DNA of 64,000 bases from Gammaproteobacteria bacterium (GTDB lineage: Bacteria; Pseudomonadota; Gammaproteobacteria; Steroidobacterales; GCA-2729495). Positions 8,958 through 15,538 of this stretch are shown here, in pieces; position 1 is the stretch's first letter, and every line of letters starts with the position of its first letter. The stretch covers positions 62,001 through 126,000 of the forward strand of contig JAAERX010000077.1 in assembly GCA_024229935.1 (NCBI GenBank), given 5' to 3'. The notes under the pieces were generated by a model. The model searched no databases and was not told where the DNA came from. It was given only the letters and a program-made list of their open reading frames with translations. The translations under genes and the position numbers were made by a program.

Positions 8958-9697
8958 GCGATGTTCTTATTATCGGTGCAAGTTCAGCAATTGCGCAGTC
9001 AGTAGCACGTATCTATGCGCAGGAAGGTGGACGGTTATTTCTGGTTGCACGTGATGCTGCACGATTGGATGCCATTGCTGATGATTTGCGTGTACGAGGT
9101 GCGCTACAGGTTGATACGCTTGCAGCTGATTTACTTGAACATGACCGTCACCCTGAAATTATTGAGGCTGCACTGGATGCTATGCCGGAACTTGATATAG
9201 CCCTAATTGCCCATGGGGTATTGCCTAACCAGGAAGCCTGTCAGATTTCAGTCGAAAGCAGTCTTGAGTCCATGGATGCAAATTTTATTAGTGTGGTTTC
9301 ATTGCTGACACCCTTGGCAAATAGGTTAGAAGCCCGAGGAGGAGGCACTATTGCTGTGATTTCATCAGTAGCGGGTGACCGTGGTCGACAAAGCAATTAT
9401 GTGTATGGAGCCGCTAAGAGTGGTCTTGATGCTTTTCTACAGGGGCTGCGTAACCGGCTGAGTAAGGTGGGTGTCAACGTGCTGACAATCAAGCCCGGTT
9501 TTGTAGCCACACCTATGACGGCACATATTGAGGGTCGTGGAGGTTTGTTGTGGGCATCACCGGAAACTATTGCTGAGGGAATAGCAAAAGCAATAGATAA
9601 GGAAAAGGATGTAGCCTATCTGCCGGGTTTCTGGTCGCTGATTATGTTGATTATCAGAAATATCCCCGAACGTATTTTCAAAAAACTGAGTCTCTGA
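8954..9697 (+). CDS. DprE2-like short-chain dehydrogenase (decaprenylphosphoryl-2-keto-erythro-pentose reductase)
   Basis: A 247-residue classical-length SDR. The nucleotide-binding motif is the atypical IIGASSAIAQ at 6-15, as in DprE2-type enzymes. The active site shows Ser137/Ser138 in AVISSVAGDRG and Tyr151/Lys155 in YVYGAAK. It would reduce the 2-keto product of the preceding oxidase to the arabino epimer using NAD(P)H. The GTG start overlaps the upstream TGA by four bases. The C-terminal hydrophobic stretch LIMLIIRNIPERIFKKL suggests membrane association, which fits a lipid substrate. It is the last intact gene of the cassette. Confidence 0.87.
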   Translation: MSDVLIIGASSAIAQSVARIYAQEGGRLFLVARDAARLDAIADDLRVRGALQVDTLAADLLEHDRHPEIIEAALDAMPELDIALIAHGVLPNQEACQISVESSLESMDANFISVVSLLTPLANRLEARGGGTIAVISSVAGDRGRQSNYVYGAAKSGLDAFLQGLRNRLSKVGVNVLTIKPGFVATPMTAHIEGRGGLLWASPETIAEGIAKAIDKEKDVAYLPGFWSLIMLIIRNIPERIFKKLSL

Positions 9698-9698
9698 G

Positions 9699-10130
9699 TT
9701 TTGTAATCAGGCCACCGGTATCGGTCAACTGGATGTCTTCGGCGATGTGCTGATGGAGGGTGCACTTGAGTTAAGGATCGGCCCGGATGCTGCTGCTGCA
9801 TTGGTGGTCGACGGTGTGCTGGACCTGAGTGATGCCGTCCTTAGCGTACTTGCAGATCTTGATCCTGAAGGCGAACTCTATGATTTCACCCTCGGTCAGG
9901 GTGACAGTTTTGACCTTGTTAGCGCCACCCAGATCAACGGTACTTTCGATACACTGTTTATCAGCAGCTACATTGAGCTTGATGAGGGGCTGAACTGGCA
10001 GACTGAGTACGTGACTGAAAACGGTTTTGATATTCTGCCAGTTACGGTAGTGCCGATACCGGCAGCTGCATGGTTGTTTGCTTCGGCTCTGGCAGGTTTA
10101 GGTTGGATGCGACGAAAACAGAGTGCCTAG
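9699..10130 (+). pseudogene. 5'-truncated secreted protein with PEP-CTERM/VPxPA-type sorting tail
   Basis: The open frame begins immediately after the SDR stop and reads as structured protein (GQLDVFGDVLMEGALELRI) before the first possible start, a GTG at 9747. There is no signal peptide, although the C-terminus has a full sorting tail: VPIPAAAWLF, a hydrophobic stretch and GWMRRKQSA. Acidic beta-rich repeats such as GVLDLSDAVLSVLADL fit the extracellular part of such proteins. A tail of this type needs an exported precursor, so the gene has most likely lost its 5' end. The fusion point would be within about 10 bases of the DprE2-like stop. An intact relative of the tail is encoded at 37571-38383. 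Expression as a cytoplasmic fragment cannot be excluded. Confidence 0.6.
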
Positions 10131-10154
10131 TTTCAGATAAAAACAACTTCACAG

Positions 10155-10182
10155 AAAACCCGATCCAGTGTCGGGTTTTTCT
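10155..10182 (+). terminator. Rho-independent terminator after the truncated PEP-CTERM gene
   Basis: AAAACCCGA pairs with TCGGGTTTT around a 7-base loop (tccagtg), and the T-run extends to about 10182. It is nearly the same as the terminator at 38406-38433, which follows the intact sorting-tail gene. Confidence 0.85.
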
Positions 10183-10208
10183 TATGGGTATTTCTGTGCT
10201 GCCCACCC

Positions 10209-10844
10209 CTATAGCTTTGCAGTTACGAAGGCATTGTTGCGCATTTCATGCGCAATGGTGGTGGTAGGCCCATGACCCGTCACGACAACAGTGCTTTCAT
10301 TGAGTGTATAGAGGCGAGTCTGAATTGATTCAACCAGTTGATGCATGTTCCCCCCGGGCAGGTCTGTGCGTCCCACTGAATCCAGAAATAGCGTATCACC
10401 GGCAATCAGCAGTGCGGAGTCCTCAAAATAAAAGCTCATGGAGCCGGGTGTATGGCCTGGGGTATGAATACAGCTTCCGGTACCGCATTCCAGTGGCTCA
10501 TCGTGCTCAAGCCAGTGGTCCGGGTCCGGCACAGGCTTGTAAGGTACACCGAATATTGCACATTGAGACTCAAGGCTATCCCACAGAAATTTATCATCTT
10601 TTTGCAGGCAGATCCGGGCACCAGTCTGTGCCCGAAGTTCACCAGCAGCAAGGAAATGATCTAAATGGGCATGGGTATGTATTAATGCCTCAATAGTGAG
10701 GCCAAGCCGGTTTGCGGATTCCATGATCTGGTCCGGGTTACCGCCCGGGTCAAATACATAGCCACGACCACTCACTGAATCTCCCAGAACAGTGCAATTG
10801 CACTGCAAAGGGCCGACAGGGAAACTCTCATGCACGATGCTCAT
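10209..10844 (-). CDS. MBL-fold metallo-hydrolase, glyoxalase II-like (YcbL type)
   Basis: A 211-residue metallo-beta-lactamase-fold hydrolase. The zinc motif THAHLDH lies at about residues 57-63, followed by HTPGHTPGS at about 107-115, a DTLF segment (the conserved aspartate) and a terminal VTGHGPTTT histidine. The length and N-terminus (GPLQCNCTVLGD) match the short glyoxalase-II-like YcbL group rather than full GloB, so thioester or S-lactoylglutathione hydrolysis is plausible. It converges on the truncated PEP-CTERM gene and its terminator. It has its own upstream region facing the next, divergent gene. Confidence 0.88.
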   Translation of the reverse strand: MSIVHESFPVGPLQCNCTVLGDSVSGRGYVFDPGGNPDQIMESANRLGLTIEALIHTHAHLDHFLAAGELRAQTGARICLQKDDKFLWDSLESQCAIFGVPYKPVPDPDHWLEHDEPLECGTGSCIHTPGHTPGSMSFYFEDSALLIAGDTLFLDSVGRTDLPGGNMHQLVESIQTRLYTLNESTVVVTGHGPTTTIAHEMRNNAFVTAKL

Positions 10845-10920
10845 GAGATATGCATCATACCGGCATTATCTGAAATGTGATGATGCCTTGGAAAATACTC
10901 ATAATTAATGGGACGAATCA

Positions 10921-11448
10921 ATGGATAATACTAGTAATGCCGCGCAGATAAGCCGCCGAACAATAATTGCTGCAGCTGGAGGCCTGGCTGCATGTGCCAC
11001 AGTTTCCACAGGAGGAAATAGACCCATGACTGAAGCACCTGTAAAGAGTGAGCTGGAAATAGAAAATGAACGAATTGTTACTCAGTTCTGTCTGGATTGG
11101 GCGACGCGTGATGTGGATCTGTTGGCATCCTACCTTGCTGAAGATGTTGAATATCAGATGTTTGAAGGCCGCCCGGATATTATTGGTCGTGATGCTTTTG
11201 TTAAGGAACTGGGAGGTTTTCTCAGCAATCTGAAAGAAGTGGAGTGGGAGATTCTGCGTACCTATGCTATCGGTGAGCTTGTGATAAATGACCGTGTGGA
11301 TCACTTTGTTGGTGAAGATGATAAGCGCAGTATGCATTTTTCTATAGCCGGTTTTTTTCTTGTCAGGGATGGGAAGATTAAACTTTGGAAGGATTATTCA
11401 CTGCCGGGTGGGATTTCTCAGGTAGGCGGCGCATTTACAGGTAGTTGA
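10921..11448 (+). CDS. Tat-exported lipoprotein of the limonene-epoxide hydrolase / NTF2-like fold
   Basis: A 175-residue protein. The N-terminus carries a twin-arginine motif, SRRTIIAAAGG at 11-21, directly followed by a lipobox LAAC with Cys25, so Tat export and lipid anchoring are predicted. The mature part is a limonene-1,2-epoxide-hydrolase-like domain. The catalytic triad appears to be present as Arg125 and Asp127 (NDRVDHF) and Asp158 (LWKDYS), and Tyr78 also matches. The family asparagine near Tyr78 is not obvious. Known members open epoxides or isomerise steroid-like substrates; an exported version is unusual. It is the first gene of the redox module that runs to 14886. Confidence 0.75.
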   Translation: MDNTSNAAQISRRTIIAAAGGLAACATVSTGGNRPMTEAPVKSELEIENERIVTQFCLDWATRDVDLLASYLAEDVEYQMFEGRPDIIGRDAFVKELGGFLSNLKEVEWEILRTYAIGELVINDRVDHFVGEDDKRSMHFSIAGFFLVRDGKIKLWKDYSLPGGISQVGGAFTGS

Positions 11449-11533
11449 TGGTTAAAATAACCACCAAAAACAATAGAATTGCCTGACTTTGTTATCGTGG
11501 GCAGATAATCGTAACTATATTGAAGGGAAGACC

Positions 11534-13114
11534 ATGGCAGTAAATGAAACAGAATCACACGCAGTACTTGAAAGTCTTTACAGTGTGATTGGTCACGACT
11601 ATGTCCTGACAAATGATGCGGACCGAGAATTTTATGCAATGGATGTATACAGTTTTCGTGAGTTACCAATTGCGGTAGTTCAGCCAGGTTCGTTGGAGGA
11701 TGTAACTGAGATAGCAAGAATTGCTGCTGAAGCAGGTATTGCTTTAGTGCCGCGTGGCGGTGGTGCTTCCTATACAGATGCTTATTTACCTGACACAGCA
11801 CAATCTTTAATGATTGATAGCTCAAGGATGAACCGTATTCTTGAGATTAATGATGAGGACATGTATGTCACGGTTGAACCCGGGATTACCTGGGCAGAGC
11901 TGACCAAAGCACTTAATGCCAAGGGCTTGCGCACTCCATTCTGGGGGCCTTTCTCGGGCCTGAAGGCCACGGTTGGTGGCTCAATGTCACAAAATGCTGT
12001 GAGCCTTGGCTCTGGTACTTTTGGAATCTCGGCTGATTCTGTGCTCTCTTTTGAAGTTGTGCTTCCAGGTGGTCAGGTTATCAGGACTGGCTCGAATGCA
12101 ACTGAAAATGGTGGCCCTTTTTTCCGCTGGTATGGACCGGATTTGACTGGCTTGTTTACAGGTGATGCGGGTGTGCTTGGGTTTAAGGCGCGGATTACAA
12201 TGCGGCTGATCAAAAACCCAACCCATAAGATGTCATGTTCTTATGGCTTTAATACTTTTGAGGAAATGGCGGCGGGGGCTGCCGCCGCTGCACGTGAGGG
12301 AGTTGCATCCGATAATTTTGGACTGGACCCCAAGTTGCAAGAGGGGCAGTTGGGTAGTGCAGATGCTGCCCAGAAAATAGAGGTGGCAAAGTCTGTTTAT
12401 GCAACAGCACGTAATCCGGTCGATGGTCTTAGCAAGCTTGTAAAGATGGCTATTGCCGGGGAAAGTTTTCTAAAAGCGTTCCCGTATTCAATGCACTTTA
12501 ATGTAGAGGGTTATAGTCGGGCAGAAGTTGCTACTAAATTGAACATGGTTCGGAAAGCAGTTGGCAGGCATGGCAATGAAATTGCCAATACTATTCCTGT
12601 AGTCCTGATGTCCAATCCATTTATTCCGTTATACCCAATACTTGGACCACGAGGGCAGCGTTGGGTGCCTATGCACGGCATCATGCCATTTTCCCGGTTG
12701 AATGATTTCCATGCGCGACTTAATGAGCTCTATGAAGAATATGCTGAGCGTATGGAGCGGCATAAGGTCGAGAAAGCGGCAATGTTTACCAGTATTAGTA
12801 CCCATGGCTTTCTGTATGAACCGGTATTTTACTGGGAGGATGATCGTACGCCTTATCACAAGCGGTATCTGCCGCAGGAATACCTGGATGTGTTGCCTGA
12901 GTATGAGGCTAATCCAGAAGGGCGTGCCTTGGTGGCCGAGATGAAAAGTCGTATATACGATATTTTTAATGAATTTGGCGCCATACATATGCAGATCGGC
13001 AAAGCTTATCCATATATGCGTGGACGTGAAGCCAATGCTGCTAATTTACTGAAGGCTATAAAGCAACAGCTTGATCCTCAGGGGCTAATGAATCCTGGCG
13101 GTCTTGGGCTTTAG
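11534..13114 (+). CDS. FAD-linked oxidase, VAO/PCMH family
   Basis: A 526-residue flavoprotein. The FAD-binding PCMH-type domain includes VPRGGGASYTDAYLP at 72-86, VEPGITWAELTKAL and LKATVGGSMSQNAVSLGSG. The C-terminal FAD-oxidase domain ends in LDPQGLMNPGGLGL. Such enzymes oxidise phenolic alcohols, 2-hydroxy acids or similar substrates and pass electrons to O2 or a cytochrome. The substrate cannot be read from the sequence. No signal peptide is visible, although several neighbours are exported. The start is ATG 11534, behind AAGGGAAG, rather than the upstream TTG at 11489. A cytochrome c gene three genes downstream recalls the p-cresol methylhydroxylase arrangement. Confidence 0.85.
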   Translation: MAVNETESHAVLESLYSVIGHDYVLTNDADREFYAMDVYSFRELPIAVVQPGSLEDVTEIARIAAEAGIALVPRGGGASYTDAYLPDTAQSLMIDSSRMNRILEINDEDMYVTVEPGITWAELTKALNAKGLRTPFWGPFSGLKATVGGSMSQNAVSLGSGTFGISADSVLSFEVVLPGGQVIRTGSNATENGGPFFRWYGPDLTGLFTGDAGVLGFKARITMRLIKNPTHKMSCSYGFNTFEEMAAGAAAAAREGVASDNFGLDPKLQEGQLGSADAAQKIEVAKSVYATARNPVDGLSKLVKMAIAGESFLKAFPYSMHFNVEGYSRAEVATKLNMVRKAVGRHGNEIANTIPVVLMSNPFIPLYPILGPRGQRWVPMHGIMPFSRLNDFHARLNELYEEYAERMERHKVEKAAMFTSISTHGFLYEPVFYWEDDRTPYHKRYLPQEYLDVLPEYEANPEGRALVAEMKSRIYDIFNEFGAIHMQIGKAYPYMRGREANAANLLKAIKQQLDPQGLMNPGGLGL

Positions 13115-13124
13115 TACAAAAGCC

Positions 13125-13958
13125 ATGACGAGCAAAGTGACGAGAAGAACGTTAATGGCAGGTGCCGGTGGTTTGTTAATTGCCGGAGCTGAGGGTTCTT
13201 TACCGGAGGTTTCGTCTGGGCCGATGCCGGGTACAGTTAAATTAGGCAGTCCCGAAGCGAATTTGGCTGGGTTTATACGCATGATGGCAAGTCTGGCTGA
13301 AGATGATGTGCCCTGGTGGTACAACGGTACTGTTTATGCAGTGCTGGGTGAAAAGCAGAACCCGCAGGCATTATTTACCTTTGAAGGCATGGAGCTTTAC
13401 CTTGTTACTCATCTTGATGATGGCACGTTCGAATTAACTGGCAATACTGTTACATTTTTCCGTGACTTTGAGGGTAAATGGTTGCATGACTATGCCAATC
13501 CATTCACTGGTGAAACAAATAGAGCAGGTGTTGCTGTACAAGGTGGTGGCCCCGGACGCGGTTTCAATGTTTCTGTTGATGGTGTAAGACCAACCAAACT
13601 GCGTGACAAGATTCCTGCTGAGCCATTAAAAAGATGGTGGAGTGTCGCTGCAAACCATGTCTGGATGAACAATGACACAGTTTACCCTCCAGGCCTGCCA
13701 CCGCCTCGCGCTCAAGGGCAGAGCATGTTTGTAGGTGTGGAGCAATTTAATAATTCTGATTTACTAAGATTGCCGTCAGTATTCAGCTCTACCGTGACAA
13801 TGCCATGGCCTGATTGGATGGAAATGGACGGTCATGAGGGGCACCTGTTATGGCATGCGGCCGGAGCAAAACTCAATTCACTTGATGAATTACCTAGAGA
13901 GTACCGAAAGCGTGCAGAAGCTGAATACCCTGAGCGGATGATTGTCGCTCGCAAATGA
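13125..13958 (+). CDS. Tat-exported DUF1838 family protein
   Basis: A 277-residue protein with a twin-arginine signal ([17 protein letters not shown], about residues 6-22). The rest matches the DUF1838 pattern as I know it: [11 protein letters not shown], then [14 protein letters not shown] with the W-x-NP-TGE core, and a C-terminal [18 protein letters not shown]. Function of the family is not established. DUF1838 genes are often found with catabolic oxidoreductases. The start is placed at ATG 13125, 10 bases after the oxidase stop; a TTG at 13104 would overlap the oxidase. The stop overlaps the ATG of the 2Fe-2S protein by four bases (ATGA), so the two are translated together. Confidence 0.78.
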   Translation: MTSKVTRRTLMAGAGGLLIAGAEGSLPEVSSGPMPGTVKLGSPEANLAGFIRMMASLAEDDVPWWYNGTVYAVLGEKQNPQALFTFEGMELYLVTHLDDGTFELTGNTVTFFRDFEGKWLHDYANPFTGETNRAGVAVQGGGPGRGFNVSVDGVRPTKLRDKIPAEPLKRWWSVAANHVWMNNDTVYPPGLPPPRAQGQSMFVGVEQFNNSDLLRLPSVFSSTVTMPWPDWMEMDGHEGHLLWHAAGAKLNSLDELPREYRKRAEAEYPERMIVARK

Positions 13959-14416
13959 TAAGTTTTAAGCTGAATGGTGAAGCTGTAACGGTTGATGTCC
14001 CTTCCGATATGCCTTTACTGTGGGTGTTGCGTGACCAGCTGGGTATGACGGGTACAAAGTTTGGTTGTGGTATTGCTCAGTGTGGTGCCTGTACCGTTCA
14101 TATGGATGGGCAGGTCATGCGTTCTTGTGTAGTGCCGGTTAATGCAGTGGCTGGACGTTCGGTGCGTACTATTGAGAACCTTGCTGATGATGCTAGTCTT
14201 AGCCTGGTACAGCAGGCTTGGATTGAGGAGCGAGTTGTACAGTGTGGTTATTGTCAGCCGGGGTTTTTAATGGCGGCAACGGCGCTATTGGATAAAAACC
14301 CCAACCCAAATGACTCTGAGATTGATGCAGCTATTACTAACATATGTCGCTGTGGGACTTACCCTCGTATTCGAAAAGCTATTCACCGGGCTGCTGCGAT
14401 ACGCAGGGGTGAATAA
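13955..14416 (+). CDS. 2Fe-2S small subunit of the molybdenum hydroxylase type (IorA-like), without its large subunit
   Basis: A 153-residue protein with two [2Fe-2S] clusters. The plant-type ferredoxin cluster has Cys38, Cys43, Cys46 and Cys58, and the all-helical second cluster has Cys97, Cys100, Cys131 and Cys133. This is the domain order of isoquinoline 1-oxidoreductase alpha and other xanthine-oxidase-family small subunits. Normally the large molybdopterin subunit follows at once. Here the next gene is a cytochrome c and no such subunit exists in the window. It either works with a large subunit encoded elsewhere or carries electrons between the FAD oxidase and the cytochrome. The start overlaps the DUF1838 stop. 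No signal peptide is seen. Confidence 0.92.
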   Translation: MISFKLNGEAVTVDVPSDMPLLWVLRDQLGMTGTKFGCGIAQCGACTVHMDGQVMRSCVVPVNAVAGRSVRTIENLADDASLSLVQQAWIEERVVQCGYCQPGFLMAATALLDKNPNPNDSEIDAAITNICRCGTYPRIRKAIHRAAAIRRGE

Positions 14417-14430
14417 TTAAACATTCTGAA

Positions 14431-14886
14431 ATGATGAGTAAAGATATGATGATACGGCAGTTCTTTTTGTTATTGGTGGTAGTTTTTTTTCTTGTCGCTT
14501 GTGCTCAGGAATCCCAACCACAAATTTCTGCTGAGGTAACTGAGCAGACAGCAGATGGTGCAATAATTGCAGGCGATGCTGTAGCTGGTCAGCGAATTTA
14601 TATTTTCTGTCAGTCCTGTCATTCCATTAATGAAGGTGGTGCTAATAAGATTGGGCCGAACCTCCACGGAATTTTCAATCAGAAGGCGGCACGGGTAGAG
14701 GGGTTTATGTACTCAGCAGCCCTGAGTTCTGCTGATATCACATGGACGGCTGATATGCTTGATCAATGGGTTGCCAGACCAGCAGCATTGGTTCCTGGTA
14801 CGACCATGGTATTTGCCGGGGTTAATGACCCTCAGCAAAGAGCTGACCTTATTGCATACCTCCAAGCATCTGGGGTTGAAAATTGA
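14431..14886 (+). CDS. Cytochrome c lipoprotein, mono-heme
   Basis: A 151-residue class I cytochrome c. A hydrophobic N-terminus ends in the lipobox LVAC with Cys24, so the mature protein is probably anchored to a membrane in the periplasm. The heme site is CQSCH (Cys60, Cys63, His64) and the likely axial ligand is Met126 in GTTMVFAGV. GPNLHGIFNQKAA is typical of cytochrome c550/c2-like proteins. It begins 14 bases after the 2Fe-2S gene and ends the module at a terminator. It is the likely electron acceptor for one of the upstream oxidoreductases. Confidence 0.93.
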   Translation: MMSKDMMIRQFFLLLVVVFFLVACAQESQPQISAEVTEQTADGAIIAGDAVAGQRIYIFCQSCHSINEGGANKIGPNLHGIFNQKAARVEGFMYSAALSSADITWTADMLDQWVARPAALVPGTTMVFAGVNDPQQRADLIAYLQASGVEN

Positions 14887-14922
14887 TAGTAAAGAAGTAT
14901 TTTTTAATGAGTTGAAGGTAAG

Positions 14923-14948
14923 GCGGTGCATTAGTACCGCTTTTTTTT
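14923..14948 (+). terminator. Rho-independent terminator after the cytochrome c gene
   Basis: GCGGT pairs with ACCGC across an 8-base loop and is followed by eight T residues. It closes the 10.9-14.9 kb module. Confidence 0.8.
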
Positions 14949-15050
14949 GCTTATCCTGAAGCTGCTATCTTTTGATTGAAAAAATATTGTAAATTTATAG
15001 CTTTAAAAAAGTCATTGATTGGTGAAGGTGAAACGCAGGTAAGGAAGTAA

Positions 15051-15149
15051 ATGACATTTAACCTGAGTTATATGGGTTTTGCTGTGGATGAGGTGGGAAA
15101 TGTAGTGACTGATACAGCAGGATTGTTGATAACTGTCTTGAGTTGGTGA
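15051..15149 (+). CDS. Possible small protein, 32 residues
   Basis: An ATG preceded by AAGGAAG at a good distance opens a 32-codon frame (MTFNLSYMGFAVDEVG...). The stop is TGATG, overlapping the start of the next small frame. The composition is moderately hydrophobic at the C-terminal end (GLLITVLSW). No homology is recognised. The ribosome binding site is the main support. It lies in the 650-base interval between the cytochrome c and porin genes, which otherwise has no gene. Confidence 0.25.
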   Translation: MTFNLSYMGFAVDEVGNVVTDTAGLLITVLSW

Positions 15150-15304
15150 TGATTGACTGGAGGCTGCCCAATTCCGCTGGCTTGGAGGTTGCTGGACTGG
15201 TTTGTATGCTGTTGCCGTGTACCGCTTACTTTCAGCTCGGGCATCTGGTTAAAGTGGTTACTACTGATTGTAGTACTCAGATTACCGCTGCATTGTCTAA
15301 CTAA
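15149..15304 (+). CDS. Possible small protein, 51 residues, coupled to the previous frame
   Basis: An ATG within the TGATG overlap opens a 51-codon frame with a short hydrophobic centre (GLEVAGLVCMLLPCTAYF). It could be a leader-coupled small membrane peptide or chance. No homology is recognised. Support rests only on the stop-start overlap with the better-initiated upstream frame. Confidence 0.2.
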   Translation: MIDWRLPNSAGLEVAGLVCMLLPCTAYFQLGHLVKVVTTDCSTQITAALSN

Positions 15305-15420
15305 AGATTACCTACGGGCCACATTGGCTGACTTACCTTGGAGGTATGGCAGCTCTATGCAGCAATTTTTGTGTAAGTACATGAAGTAATATCGTTTGTT
15401 TGTTTGTTTTATTTTATGAC

Positions 15421-15479
15421 AAGCCTGTAATAAAAAATGTACAGAATTTGTACCATTATACAAGTACCTTGCCAGGCTT
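15421..15479. promoter_or_regulatory. Nested inverted repeats in front of the porin gene
   Basis: AAGCCTG (15421-15427) and CAGGCTT (15473-15479) form a perfect 7-bp outer stem. Inside are GTAC/GTAC (15439-15442 and 15450-15453) and an alternative TTGTA/TACAA pair (15449-15453 and 15459-15463). The element ends 59 bases before the chosen porin start, in an AT-rich leader. It could be an operator or a structured 5' UTR. Confidence 0.35.
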
Positions 15480-15538
15480 TTCGGGGTATTGTTATAAAGG
15501 TTTAGTTTTTTAAATTTCATCAAATGGAGAAGTTCAAG

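Noticed and set aside
15153-15389. 78-residue Leu/Cys/Trp-rich frame in the porin upstream region
   Set aside because: No ribosome binding site, odd composition, and it is in a different frame from the two better small-ORF candidates.
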